DNA of 64,000 bases from Acidobacteriota bacterium (GTDB lineage Bacteria; Actinomycetota; Acidimicrobiia; Acidimicrobiales; Microtrichaceae). The notes beneath the pieces were generated by a model. The model was not told the origin of the DNA. It ran no database searches and saw nothing but the letters and a program-made list of their open reading frames with translations. The stretch is taken from NCBI GenBank assembly GCA_003577145.1, contig QEUP01000017.1:131909-195908 (forward strand). The letters run 5' to 3'. The position numbers and the translations under genes are program-made. Positions within the stretch are counted from its first letter, which is position 1. Every line of letters begins with the position of its first letter. This document shows positions 8,462 through 18,749 of this stretch, in pieces.

Positions 8462-8788
8462 ATGGCTTGGACGTCCGCGGAGGAGTCGGGTGAACCCATC
8501 TCGCTGAAGCGCTCCCTCGATTCGGCATTTCGCCACATCGGAGCCGGGCCCTCGGCCACCGCAGCAGTGTCGGTCATCTTCGACGAGTGGACGCGACTGG
8601 TTGGCCTCGACCTGGCTGAGGTGTGCCGGCCTCTGGCTCTGGAGGACACCCGCCTTGTCATCGGTGTGAGCGATCCGGCTTGGGCCAGCCATCTGCAGTG
8701 GCTTGAATCAGATCTGGTGGCCACTGTCAACCGGGCCGCTGGCGCCGAGGTGGTGGCGACCATCGAGATCCGGGTGCGACCGGCCTGA
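8462..8788 (+). CDS. DUF721/DciA-family protein
   Basis: A 108-residue member of the DUF721 family found between recF and gyrB in actinobacteria. DciA proteins of this family are replicative-helicase loaders or operators in bacteria lacking DnaC. Conserved elements are the central WTRLVGLDLAEVCRPLALEDTRL segment and DPAWASHLQWLES. Its place among replication genes supports the role. The ATG at 8462 lacks an obvious Shine-Dalgarno, so a slightly different start is possible. Confidence 0.8.
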   Translation: MAWTSAEESGEPISLKRSLDSAFRHIGAGPSATAAVSVIFDEWTRLVGLDLAEVCRPLALEDTRLVIGVSDPAWASHLQWLESDLVATVNRAAGAEVVATIEIRVRPA

Positions 8789-8837
8789 TCCAGTGCCATC
8801 GGGGGAGCTCTGGCGAGTCGGGCTCGGCACCCGCGGA

Positions 8838-8846
8838 TGGTAAACT
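8838..8846 (+). promoter_or_regulatory. Possible extended -10 promoter of gyrB
   Basis: TGGTAAACT matches an extended -10 (TGn followed by TAAACT, fitting the actinobacterial TAnnnT pattern) about 115 nt before the gyrB start. No good -35 is visible, as is usual for extended -10 promoters. Tentative. Confidence 0.35.
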
Positions 8847-8872
8847 ACAAAGGTTGTGATTTGGGCCGCTGA

Positions 8873-10894
<2,022 letters not shown>

Positions 10895-10908
10895 GGAGAG
10901 CGCCGCAA

Positions 10909-13377
10909 ATGGCTGACGAGCTCCCACCTGCCGACGGTGACGCCGGCATCACGTTCGGAACGATCGAACCCATCGAGATCCAGGAGGAGATGGAGCAGTC
11001 GTTCCTCGACTATGCGATGTCGGTGATCGTCTCCCGGGCGCTACCGGACGTGCGCGACGGTCTCAAGCCGGTACACCGCCGCATCCTCTGGGCGATGTAT
11101 GACGCCGGGCTCCGTCCGGACCGAAGGCATGTCAAGTGCGCGACGGTTGTGGGCGACGTGATCGGGCGGTACCACCCGCACGGCGATCAAGCGGCCTACG
11201 ACTCACTCGTGCGCATGGGCCAGGGCTTCAGCCTGCGTCACACGCTCATAGATCCGCACGGCAACTTCGGATCCCCCAGCGACCCACCGGCCGCGTATCG
11301 CTACACGGAATGCCGGCTGACCAGCCTGGCGATGCGCCTGTTGGCCGACATCGACGAGGACACCGTCGATTTCGCTGCGAACTTCGACGGGCGGTTCGAG
11401 GAGCCGGAGGTCTTGCCGGCGCGATTCCCCAACTTCCTCGTCAACGGGAGCCAGGGGATCGCAGTGGGGATGGCCACCAACGTTCCGCCTCACAACCTCG
11501 GGGAGGTCATCGACGCCACCATCCATCTCATCGACAATCCCGACTCTGCCGCCGAGGCCCTCATGGAGTTCGTGAAGGGCCCGGACTTCCCCACCGGCGG
11601 CCAGATCATGGGACGGTCCGGGATCGCCGACGCCTACCTCACGGGCCGCGGATCCATAAAGCTTCGCAGTGTCGCCGAGATCGAAGAGAGCGGCAGGACG
11701 CCACGAATCGTCGTGACGGAGATCCCCTACCAGGCCAGCGTCGAGCAGATCGAGCAGAAGGCCGCCGAGCTGGTCGATCGACGCGAGCTCGAGGGAGTCA
11801 AAGACATCCGCAACGAGTCGGCGCAGGGCAACACCCGCCTCGTCTTCGAGTTGAAGAAGGACGCACCGGCGCTGGTGATCCTGAACAACCTCTACAAGCA
11901 CACTCCGCTGCAGACGAACTTCCCGATCAACATGGTGGCCCTCGTGGACGGGGTTCCCCGTGTTCTCAACCTGCGGGACTCGATCGCCTCGTATGTGTCG
12001 CACCAGACCGAGGTTCTCACGCGCCGATCGGAGTTCCGTCTGGAGAAGGCGCGCAGCCGGGCGCACATCGTGGAAGGGCTCATCAAGGCGATCAGCCTCA
12101 TCGACGAGATCATCGTGACGATACGCGCTTCGGCGAACCGCTCAGTCGCACGCGAGGCACTCATGGGTGAGCCCTTCGAGTTCACCGAGAGGCAGGCCAC
12201 GGAGATACTCGACATGCAGCTCGGCCGGCTCACCCGGCTCGGTCACGAGGAACTGGAGAAGGAGCTGAGCGACCTGCGACAGGCCATTGCCGAGCTCGAG
12301 GCCATTCTCGCCGACGAGTCCAGGCTCAGGGCGCTGATGAAAGACGAGCTCGTGGCGTTGAAGGAGGAGTTCAGTGAGGCGCGCCGGACCACTGTCACCA
12401 TCGACCCTGGGGACCTCGACATAGAGGACCTCATCGACGACGAGGATCTCGTCGTCGTGATGAGCGCCAACGGCTACATCAAGACGGTCTCCATCGACGC
12501 GTTCCGTACGCAGGCTCGGGGCGGGCGAGGGGTCACCGGGGCGACGTTGCGTGGGGAGGACTATGTCCGCGACATAATCCACACGACCGCCCATGCCTAC
12601 TTGTTGTTCTTCTCGAACCGAGGGAAGGTCTACCGGGTCAAAGCCCACGAGATCCCGATGGCCAACCGGACTGCTCGTGGCACAGCAATCGTGAACCTGC
12701 TGCAACTGCAGCCCGAAGAGCGAATCCAAGCGATCATCGACACCCGCGACTACGAGACCAATAGGTTCCTGTTCTTCGCTACCAAGCTGGGGCAGGTCAA
12801 GAAGACCAGGTTCAACGAGTACGACTCCTCGCGACGCGACGGGCTGATCGCCATCAACCTGCGCGAAGACGACGAGCTCGTGAGGGTCATACCGACCAAC
12901 GGCGACGACGACATCGTCCTGGTGTCGCAGAAGGGCCAGGGGATTCGCTTCTCGGAGGAGGATGTCCGGCCCATGGGTCGCTCCGCGGCTGGTGTGCGGG
13001 GCATGAAACTCCGCGGCGGTGACGTCGTCGTGGGCTGCGATGCCGTCCGCGCCGAGATGAGCCTGTTGACGATCACCGACGGCGGGTACGGCAAGCGGAC
13101 GCCGGTGGAGCAGTTCGGCACGCAGCATCGAGGTGGTCAAGGCGTGCGCGCCATGCGCATCCACGAGGGCAAGGGTCGTGGGGTCGTCTCCGGGTTCACG
13201 GTGGGGACCGACGACGAGATCTTCGTGATCGCCTCCGGGGGCGTCATCATCCGGATGTCGGTCGGCGACATCTCACAGCAGGGCCGGGACGCCACCGGTG
13301 TGCGGGTGATGAACCTAGAGCCGGAGCAGCAGGTTGCAGCCGTCGCCCGTGTTTTGCAAGGCGACGAGGAGGTCTAG
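10909..13377 (+). CDS. gyrA: DNA gyrase subunit A
   Basis: DNA breakage-reunion subunit of gyrase. It has the IQEEMEQSFLDYAMSVIVSRALP start and the winged-helix region with the active-site Tyr in AAYRYTECRL. The quinolone-determining region has GRYHPHGDQAAYDSL. The C-terminal beta-pinwheel carries the GyrA-box-like QARGGRGVTG and further blade repeats. 822 residues, ATG with GAGGAG upstream, 14 bp after gyrB. Confidence 0.97.
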   Translation: MADELPPADGDAGITFGTIEPIEIQEEMEQSFLDYAMSVIVSRALPDVRDGLKPVHRRILWAMYDAGLRPDRRHVKCATVVGDVIGRYHPHGDQAAYDSLVRMGQGFSLRHTLIDPHGNFGSPSDPPAAYRYTECRLTSLAMRLLADIDEDTVDFAANFDGRFEEPEVLPARFPNFLVNGSQGIAVGMATNVPPHNLGEVIDATIHLIDNPDSAAEALMEFVKGPDFPTGGQIMGRSGIADAYLTGRGSIKLRSVAEIEESGRTPRIVVTEIPYQASVEQIEQKAAELVDRRELEGVKDIRNESAQGNTRLVFELKKDAPALVILNNLYKHTPLQTNFPINMVALVDGVPRVLNLRDSIASYVSHQTEVLTRRSEFRLEKARSRAHIVEGLIKAISLIDEIIVTIRASANRSVAREALMGEPFEFTERQATEILDMQLGRLTRLGHEELEKELSDLRQAIAELEAILADESRLRALMKDELVALKEEFSEARRTTVTIDPGDLDIEDLIDDEDLVVVMSANGYIKTVSIDAFRTQARGGRGVTGATLRGEDYVRDIIHTTAHAYLLFFSNRGKVYRVKAHEIPMANRTARGTAIVNLLQLQPEERIQAIIDTRDYETNRFLFFATKLGQVKKTRFNEYDSSRRDGLIAINLREDDELVRVIPTNGDDDIVLVSQKGQGIRFSEEDVRPMGRSAAGVRGMKLRGGDVVVGCDAVRAEMSLLTITDGGYGKRTPVEQFGTQHRGGQGVRAMRIHEGKGRGVVSGFTVGTDDEIFVIASGGVIIRMSVGDISQQGRDATGVRVMNLEPEQQVAAVARVLQGDEEV

Positions 13378-13522
13378 CTGGTCGGGGCAGTAGCGGCGCG
13401 CTGCGTTGAACACAGCAGGGCACTCATGGAACTACGTGAATGATCGGGGCTAGACTCGCCGCACCCGCCTTCCCCTCTTCTGCCCTTCCCCCGCAGAGAG
13501 TCGTCTCTTGGGATGGGAAGCC

Positions 13523-13819
13523 ATGCGTGAGCGAGGCCAGGCCGCACCACTCGTACTGATAGTGCTCAGCGTGACCGTCTTGATGCTCGTGGTGATCAGC
13601 GCGGTGGGCAGGGCGGTTATGGATCGGGCGCGGGCCCAGACCGTTGCCGACGTCTCCGCCTTGGCCGGCGCGGTGACGGGGGAGAGCGAGGCGGCCGATC
13701 TGGCCGCGGCGAACGGCGGTGAGCTCGTCAGCTTCGAGACGGCCGGCGAGGTGGTGGTGGTGATCGTGGCCGAAGGAATCGCCCGCGCCAGCGCTGCGGC
13801 CACGGCCAGCGGGGAATGA
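13523..13819 (+). CDS. Small TadE/TadG-like single-pass protein
   Basis: A 98-residue protein with a short basic N-terminus (MRERGQAAP), one hydrophobic helix (LVLIVLSVTVLMLVVISAV) and then DRARAQTVADVSALAGA. The last pattern is typical of TadE/TadG-type pilus-assembly and related actinobacterial secretion-neighbourhood proteins. No other pilus gene is nearby, so the role is unknown. Start is the ATG at 13523; an in-frame TTG lies at 13508. Confidence 0.65.
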   Translation: MRERGQAAPLVLIVLSVTVLMLVVISAVGRAVMDRARAQTVADVSALAGAVTGESEAADLAAANGGELVSFETAGEVVVVIVAEGIARASAAATASGE

Positions 13820-13867
13820 GTTTCGCTGACACCGTCACTCGAGACCCCTGGCACTACACTGCTCGGT

Positions 13868-14497
13868 GTGTCACCGGAGCGCACCGACCTGACAGCGGAG
13901 GCCGAAGAACCCTCGGACGTCACTGTCAGCGCCGCCGAGCCGGATTCCGGCCACGAGGGGCGCGAGGGATCAAACGGTTCGGAGGAGAGGCCGTCGGTCG
14001 AATCGGTGCAGTTCGACGCTACCGTGCAGACGGCTCCTTCGAAGGGTCTCCGTCGAGTCACCCCGACCCAGCGCATGGGCTATCTTGCCCGCCGCCGTGC
14101 CACCCGGTTCAGGGCCAAGAAGGTCCGGCGGCTGGTTCGCCACATCGATCCCTGGTCGGTCCTCAAGCTGTCGTTGCTGTTCTTCATCTGCGTGTGGGTG
14201 ATCTTCATGATCGCCGGCGTGATGCTGTGGAGTGTGGCGGTCACGTCGGGGACCATCACCAACGTGGAGAACTTCGTCGAGGAGTTGTTGGCGCTACCGG
14301 AGTTCCAGTTCGACGCCGATCTCCTGTTCCGCCGCGGTGCGCTCATCGGGCTCATCATGGTGCTCGGCAGCACCGGCGCTGTCGTGCTCGGAGCGGTGAT
14401 CTTCAATCTGATCAGCGATCTGATCGGTGGGGTGTGGATCACGGTCATCGAAGAGGAGACGGCGCGGCCCTCACCTGATTCAGCGCCGGTCCCGTAG
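13868..14497 (+). CDS. DUF3566 transmembrane protein
   Basis: A 209-residue protein with an acidic disordered N-terminal third, a basic stretch, then the DUF3566 domain. The domain has IDPWSVLKLSLLFFICVWVI (first membrane helix), an extracytoplasmic loop with NVENFVEELL, a second helix and FNLISDLIGGVWITVIEEE at the C-terminus. DUF3566 proteins sit just after gyrA in most actinobacteria, often beside tRNA genes as here. Function is not established; a cell-envelope role is presumed. Confidence 0.88.
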   Translation: MSPERTDLTAEAEEPSDVTVSAAEPDSGHEGREGSNGSEERPSVESVQFDATVQTAPSKGLRRVTPTQRMGYLARRRATRFRAKKVRRLVRHIDPWSVLKLSLLFFICVWVIFMIAGVMLWSVAVTSGTITNVENFVEELLALPEFQFDADLLFRRGALIGLIMVLGSTGAVVLGAVIFNLISDLIGGVWITVIEEETARPSPDSAPVP

Positions 14498-14540
14498 TGC
14501 CGGTAGGGTTGCCGGACCGCCGGGTCCGCAAGTCCTTGAC

Positions 14541-14614
<74 letters not shown>

Positions 14615-14681
14615 CGGAGACCTCTGATGTTCCGGGTTCCTCGCCTGTCGGCTCGGTTGAGATCGTGGAGGTTCTGAAAAC

Positions 14682-14816
14682 GTGACTCTTCGTCGAGCGC
14701 TCGGCGCTCTTGCATTCGCCGTGGTGATAGCGGCCGCCATCCGGCTGCGGGGCTCCGGTGGGATTCCTCCCCAAAAGGGAGGCTGGCGGGAGTTGTCCGG
14801 CCCGGAACTGCGATGA
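14682..14816 (+). CDS. Putative 44-residue membrane microprotein
   Basis: A short frame starting at GTG 14682 with GGAGG 10 nt upstream. It encodes a basic start (VTLRRALG), one hydrophobic helix (ALAFAVVIAAAIRL) and a short polar tail ending WRELSGPELR. Small single-pass proteins near the gyrA-distal tRNA genes are common in actinobacteria (for example the DLW-39 family), though I cannot assign this one to a family. Its stop falls inside the first copy of the 14808-14902 repeat. Function unknown. Confidence 0.5.
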   Translation: MTLRRALGALAFAVVIAAAIRLRGSGGIPPQKGGWRELSGPELR

Positions 14817-14902
14817 CGAGCGAGTCCGGCGAGGAGTTGTTGCGACAGCCACCGGGGGCAGGCTGTTCCGGCGAAGCTGCGATGACGAGCGAGGCCGGCG
14901 AG
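14808..14902. repeat. Direct repeat pair between two genes
   Basis: CTGCGATGACGAGCGAG followed by CCGGCGAG occurs at 14808-14833 and 14877-14902, 25 of 26 positions identical and 69 bp apart. The spacing equals that of the repeat pair at 1-99, and both families share the word GGCGAAGCTGC. The first copy overlaps the end of the small upstream frame; the second ends at the start of the dehydrogenase-like gene. Confidence 0.65.
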
Positions 14903-14904
14903 TG

Positions 14905-15900
14905 GTGAAGGTTGCGGTGTTCGGCCTCGGCGCCGTCGGAGCGAGGGTCACCCGCCAGTTGGCGTCAACTGACGGGGTCGCCGAGATCCTCCTGTCGGGC
15001 CCGCATCGCGAACGACTCGAAGCTGTGGTCAAAGCCGTCGGTACGCGCGTGCAGGCCGTTCACGATGCAGAAGCGGCCGGGGAGGTGGATGTCGCGGTGC
15101 TGGCGGGGCCGGCGACGACCCAGCAGGGTCTCGCGCGGGCCCTCGTGACCCGTGGGGTGTCGGTGGTGTCGGTGTCCGACGCGCTCGACGACGTCGAGTA
15201 CCTGTTGTCGCTCGATGACGTAGCCCGCCGGGCGGGAACGGTGGTTGCGGTGGGCGCGGGCTTCGCCCCCGGCTTGTCCTGTGTCCTCGCCGACCATGCC
15301 GCGGCCACCTTGGATGTCGTGGACGAGATCCACGTCGCGAAGGTCGGCACTGGTGGGCCCGAGTGTGCTCGCCAGCACCATCGAGCCTTCGCCGACGCTG
15401 CTCGGGAGCTTCGCGATGGGTCATGGGTCGAGTACCGATCGGGCTCCGGCCGGGAGTTGTGCTGGTTTCCCGACCCCATCGGGGCCCGCGACTGCTATCG
15501 GGCTTCGTTACCCGACTCGGTCCTGCTGGCGGCGGCTTTTCCCGGCGCCCGCCGGATAAGCGCGCGCCTGTCAGCGTCTAGACGCGATCGCCTGACCGGC
15601 CGGTTTCCGATGATGCGACCACCCCATCCTGAAGGCGGACCGGGTGCTCTGCGGGTCGAGCTGAGGGGCTGGAGGGCCGGCGAGTACCGCGTTGAGGTCC
15701 TCGGTGTCATGGACCGGCCGGCGGTGGCCGCCGGCGCGGTGGCCGCGTTGGCTGCGACCGAGATCGCCAGTGGCCACGTCATGCGTGCCGGGTCAGCGGG
15801 TCTGTCCCAACTTGTCGAGGCGCTCCCGTTCCTGCATGAACTGCATCGCAGGGGAGTCCGGGCGGCCACCTTCGAAGGCCGCGCCCGTCACATCGCGTGA
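14905..15900 (+). CDS. Saccharopine-dehydrogenase-like NAD(P)-binding protein
   Basis: A Rossmann-fold protein with an N-terminal nucleotide-binding motif (VAVFGLGAVGARV) and a saccharopine-dehydrogenase-type layout: a catalytic-like central part with GAGFAPGLSCVLADH and a C-terminal dimerisation region. It is 331 residues from the GTG at 14905 (a second GTG is directly before it). The frame extends further upstream but that part only translates the 14808-14902 repeat. The substrate is unknown and neighbours give no clear hint. Confidence 0.7.
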   Translation: MKVAVFGLGAVGARVTRQLASTDGVAEILLSGPHRERLEAVVKAVGTRVQAVHDAEAAGEVDVAVLAGPATTQQGLARALVTRGVSVVSVSDALDDVEYLLSLDDVARRAGTVVAVGAGFAPGLSCVLADHAAATLDVVDEIHVAKVGTGGPECARQHHRAFADAARELRDGSWVEYRSGSGRELCWFPDPIGARDCYRASLPDSVLLAAAFPGARRISARLSASRRDRLTGRFPMMRPPHPEGGPGALRVELRGWRAGEYRVEVLGVMDRPAVAAGAVAALAATEIASGHVMRAGSAGLSQLVEALPFLHELHRRGVRAATFEGRARHIA

Positions 15901-15901
15901 G

Positions 15902-16007
15902 GAATTTCTTCAGTCGGCCACTGAAAGTGACGAAGAGGGTCATGAGCACTTACCCGGGGACGCGCAAACTCGACTCCCGTAGAGAACCTTTGAATTTCTT
16001 CTAAAGG
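15902..16007. promoter_or_regulatory. Repeats upstream of the sigma-factor gene
   Basis: The word GAATTTCTTC is repeated at 15902-15911 and 15990-15999. A perfect 7-bp inverted repeat AACCTTT (15983-15989)/AAAGGTT (16001-16007) encloses the second copy, leaving an 11-nt loop. Its position 60-160 bp upstream of the sigma gene suggests a promoter or operator, but no factor can be named. Confidence 0.4.
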
Positions 16008-16066
16008 TTTCGCCCGCGCGCGCCGACACCTCCTTCGCTGGTCAGGAGATGGAGGGCGAATGACCA

Positions 16067-16960
16067 ATGGGCGAAACCACTGACACCACCCGCCTCATCG
16101 AGGAGAACCTCCCGCTCGTCAAGCACATCGTCTTTCAGGTGGCGGTTCACTTTCCCCGTCACGTGGACCGCGACGAGTTGGCCCGGGCCGGTGCGTTGGG
16201 CCTGGTGGAGGCCGCCCGGCGTTTCGACGAATCCCGGGGCGTGCCATTCGATCGATTCGCGGCCCAGCGTGTTCGTGGAGCGATCCTCGACGCGGTAAGG
16301 GCTGCTGACTGGGCCCCCAGGTCGGTCAGGAATCTCGCCCGCCGTCTGGAGAGCACTGAGCAGAAGTTGGCAACCGAGTTGGGCCGCGTGCCGAGTGTCG
16401 GTGAGATGGCCGATGCTCTCGGCATGTCACGGGAGGACCTGAATCGGCTGCAAGACCGCCTCTTCCGGTCGGTCGTGCTGGCCCTCGAGCACGAGGTCAA
16501 CGACGGTCAGGAGGAGGACCTCACCCTGGTCGACGTGCTGGTCGACCAGTCCTCGATCGAGCCACTCGAGGAGCTCGAAACGCGTGAGCTGCACGCCTAC
16601 CTGCGGGACGCCGTCGCACTACTGCCCGAGAGGCAGCGCCTGGTGATCGTCGGGTACTTCCTGGAGGGCAGGACATCACAGGATCTCGCCCGGTTCCTGG
16701 GTGTGACCGAGTCGCGGGTTTCGCAGATGCGCTCGGAGGCGCTGGGCATGCTCCGCGAGGGGATCGAGGCGCAGTACAGCGTCCCGCCGCGAGAGAGCGA
16801 GATCAACGGGCGGGCAGCGCGGCGTAAGGCGGACTATGCCAATGCCATATCGGAGCGCAGCGGATGGACGCGGCGGATCGATGAGATCGACATCGAGTGC
16901 CCCGTGCACGAGCTGTTGCGTGTCGAGGAGCTCGAGGACATCGAGACATCCGTCGCCTGA
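16067..16960 (+). CDS. FliA/WhiG-type (sigma-28 class) RNA polymerase sigma factor
   Basis: A group-3 sigma factor of 297 residues. Region 2 reads ENLPLVKHIVFQVAVHFP then DELARAGALGLVEAARRFD and FDRFAAQRVRGAILDAVR. Region 3 has ELGRVPSVGEMADALG. Region 4 has LPERQRLVIVGYFLEGRTSQDLA and an HTH with VTESRVSQMRSEAL. An acidic tail of about 60 residues follows. No flagellar or chemotaxis genes are in the window, so it may control something other than motility, as WhiG does in Streptomyces. ATG start with GGAGG 11 nt upstream. No anti-sigma gene lies beside it. Confidence 0.88.
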   Translation: MGETTDTTRLIEENLPLVKHIVFQVAVHFPRHVDRDELARAGALGLVEAARRFDESRGVPFDRFAAQRVRGAILDAVRAADWAPRSVRNLARRLESTEQKLATELGRVPSVGEMADALGMSREDLNRLQDRLFRSVVLALEHEVNDGQEEDLTLVDVLVDQSSIEPLEELETRELHAYLRDAVALLPERQRLVIVGYFLEGRTSQDLARFLGVTESRVSQMRSEALGMLREGIEAQYSVPPRESEINGRAARRKADYANAISERSGWTRRIDEIDIECPVHELLRVEELEDIETSVA

Positions 16961-16984
16961 CGGCGGGTCGCTGTCGTCGTCGGG

Positions 16985-18055
16985 TCATGGTGGGGGCGCA
17001 GCGGGGCTGTCCGGCGCAACGGTGGGCGCGGAGGTCCGCGGTAGCACCGCGACGAGTCCGGCGAGGATCACGACGGCCACGATTGCGCCCACGGTGAGCG
17101 CTATCAACGCATGAGCCGCCGCCGGGTTCAGCGTCGTTGGCAGTACCGGCTTGGTCAGGTGCCCGAGCACGAGGACCGCCCACGGGGCGAGCACGGCAGC
17201 AGAGACGAATGCTGCCAGCATGCCAACCCTTCGCCGGGCGAGGGCTATGGTCAACGCTCCTGCCACGAGACCGCTGCACGCCAGTGCCAGCGGCAGAGGT
17301 GATGGTCCCAGCGCAGCCGGTTGAGCTGCCTTCTCGGTGGCGCTGACCAACACCGCCACCGAGCCGGCGACCGTCGCGCTGATCCCTATCGTCACGACCG
17401 GAGACCGGCGGCCGAGGGCGAGCACCGTTCCGGCCGCGAGCAGGGCCAGGGCTCCCCAGATCCACGCCTTCTCCGCTGGTAGGACGAACAGCTCACCGTG
17501 GACCGTGACCGGCTCGCCCTCAACCACCAGATCGAGCTCCCACTCGTTGACGAGGTGCACCTGGGATCGGTCGCCGACCGAAGGTGGGAGCGTGTCAGGG
17601 ACCATCCAATGCGTTCGGTGATCGTGCCAGGCATAGGTCCCGTCGTCGGCGACCACCTCCCATTCGGGCTGGGCATCGGCGTCGGCATTCGCTGGAACAG
17701 CGACGTCCTGGTAGCGATCCTCGTTCAGGTACCGGGCCGGCGAGTTCCGGTTCACCGATACCGTTCCGTCGGCGTCGATGCGAACGTACGGTTCGCCTTC
17801 GTATCCCAGGACGGTCGCTTCGGTTCCCTCGTCGACCACGATCTCGATGAACGAGTCACCACCGAGGACCTGAAGTTCTACGCCGGGGGCCGGCTCGGTG
17901 TCGCTGATGCTGGATTCGTAGTCGGTGGGGCCGGCCGGGTCAGCCGAAACGGGCTGGGGGCCGGCGACGATCACCACGGCGAGCGCGACTGTCTGCGCGA
18001 GCACAGCCCGGCGAATGGGCCGGCAGTAGCGGGTCGACCCGGTGATGCGGCCCAA
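16985..18055 (-). CDS. Secreted/membrane protein of a copper-type cluster with HDHRTHWM motif
   Basis: A 356-residue protein starting at TTG. It has a signal-peptide-like N-terminus, an extracytoplasmic domain of about 150 residues, and about five membrane helices in the C-terminal half. The soluble domain holds YVRIDADGTVSVNRNSPA and the motif YAWHDHRTHWM, whose clustered His and Met residues look able to bind a metal such as copper. It directly follows the repeat lipoprotein and the CopC-CopD fusion on the same strand, so it is probably part of the same surface metal system. I do not recognise a named family. Confidence 0.6.
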   Translation of the reverse strand: MGRITGSTRYCRPIRRAVLAQTVALAVVIVAGPQPVSADPAGPTDYESSISDTEPAPGVELQVLGGDSFIEIVVDEGTEATVLGYEGEPYVRIDADGTVSVNRNSPARYLNEDRYQDVAVPANADADAQPEWEVVADDGTYAWHDHRTHWMVPDTLPPSVGDRSQVHLVNEWELDLVVEGEPVTVHGELFVLPAEKAWIWGALALLAAGTVLALGRRSPVVTIGISATVAGSVAVLVSATEKAAQPAALGPSPLPLALACSGLVAGALTIALARRRVGMLAAFVSAAVLAPWAVLVLGHLTKPVLPTTLNPAAAHALIALTVGAIVAVVILAGLVAVLPRTSAPTVAPDSPAAPPP

Positions 18056-18058
18056 GTG

Positions 18059-18655
18059 TCACCTGCCGGCGGCTCGGCGCCTTCGCTGCCTCGACCCATG
18101 CCCCGAACGGGCCTGGGCGAAGCCGATGGCTCCTCCGAGCGCGGTGGCAGCGCCCACGATCGCCGCCACGACCCCGACGGCCCAGTTCTTGACGACCCCG
18201 GTTATCTCACCGCCGCTCTGTGCCAACTGCTCCGCCTCCTCGAGCGAGATCGGCTCGTCGCTCTCGTGGTCGTCATCTCCGGCCGGGTCGTCGCTCTCGT
18301 GGTCGTCGCTCTCGTGGTCGTCATCTCCGGCCGGGTCGTCGCTCTCGTGGTCGTCATCTCCGGCCGGGCCGTCGCTCTCGTGGTCTTCGCTCTCGTGGTC
18401 GTCATCTCCGGCCGGGTCGTCGCTCTCGTGGTCGTCATCTCCGGCCGGGCCGTCGCGGTCGTGGTCTTCGCTCTCGTGGTCGTCATCTCCGGCCGGGCCG
18501 TCGCTCTCGTGGTCGTCGCTCTCGTGGTCGTCATCTCCGGCCGGGCCGTCGCTCTCGTGGTCGTCGGGGGCACTGCCTGCCGCCGGAGGTGCGGCGCAGG
18601 CCGTCAGCAACACCAGGATGGCCGCGAGCAGTGATGTGATCACGATCTTCTTCAT
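18059..18655 (-). CDS. Lipoprotein with Asp/His tandem repeats and C-terminal membrane helix
   Basis: A 198-residue protein from ATG 18655 (begins MKKIVITSLLAA; AAGGAG upstream), even though the open frame reaches 18787. The lipobox LTAC puts the lipidated Cys at residue 20. Residues 31-132 are built from two units: 12 copies of a pentad (mostly DDHES) and 7 of a hexad (DGPAGD or DDPAGD), giving 12 His amid dozens of Asp/Glu. Then come SLEEAEQLAQSGGEITG, one membrane helix (WAVGVVAAIVGAATALGG) and a basic tail. With CopC-CopD upstream, a periplasm-facing metal-buffering role is plausible; this is inference. I know no named family. Confidence 0.75.
   Translation of the reverse strand: MKKIVITSLLAAILVLLTACAAPPAAGSAPDDHESDGPAGDDDHESDDHESDGPAGDDDHESEDHDRDGPAGDDDHESDDPAGDDDHESEDHESDGPAGDDDHESDDPAGDDDHESDDHESDDPAGDDDHESDEPISLEEAEQLAQSGGEITGVVKNWAVGVVAAIVGAATALGGAIGFAQARSGHGSRQRRRRAAGR
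18260..18565. repeat. In-frame tandem repeats (15-bp and 18-bp units)
   Basis: About 306 bp of alternating units encoding DDHES (15 bp) and D(G/D)PAGD (18 bp) in the lipoprotein gene. Both the order of units and near-identical codons indicate recent slippage or unequal exchange. Unit lengths are multiples of three, so the frame is kept; copy number is likely to vary between strains. Confidence 0.85.
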
Positions 18656-18749
18656 CGGTCTCCTTCTCGAAGCTGCCAATGTCATCAGCACACGTCGGCT
18701 CGCTGCTGGCTGTCGCCGGCCAGCTGCCACTGGCCTGCCCCGTGAAGCA

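Noticed and set aside
16000-16029. Sigma-28-type promoter (TAAA ... GCCGA) before the sigma-factor gene
   Set aside because: The elements are 18 bp apart rather than about 15, and the second half of the -10 does not match.
18260-18565. CRISPR-like array
   Set aside because: The repeats are in-frame coding units with no spacers; elsewhere no regular repeat-spacer pattern was seen.
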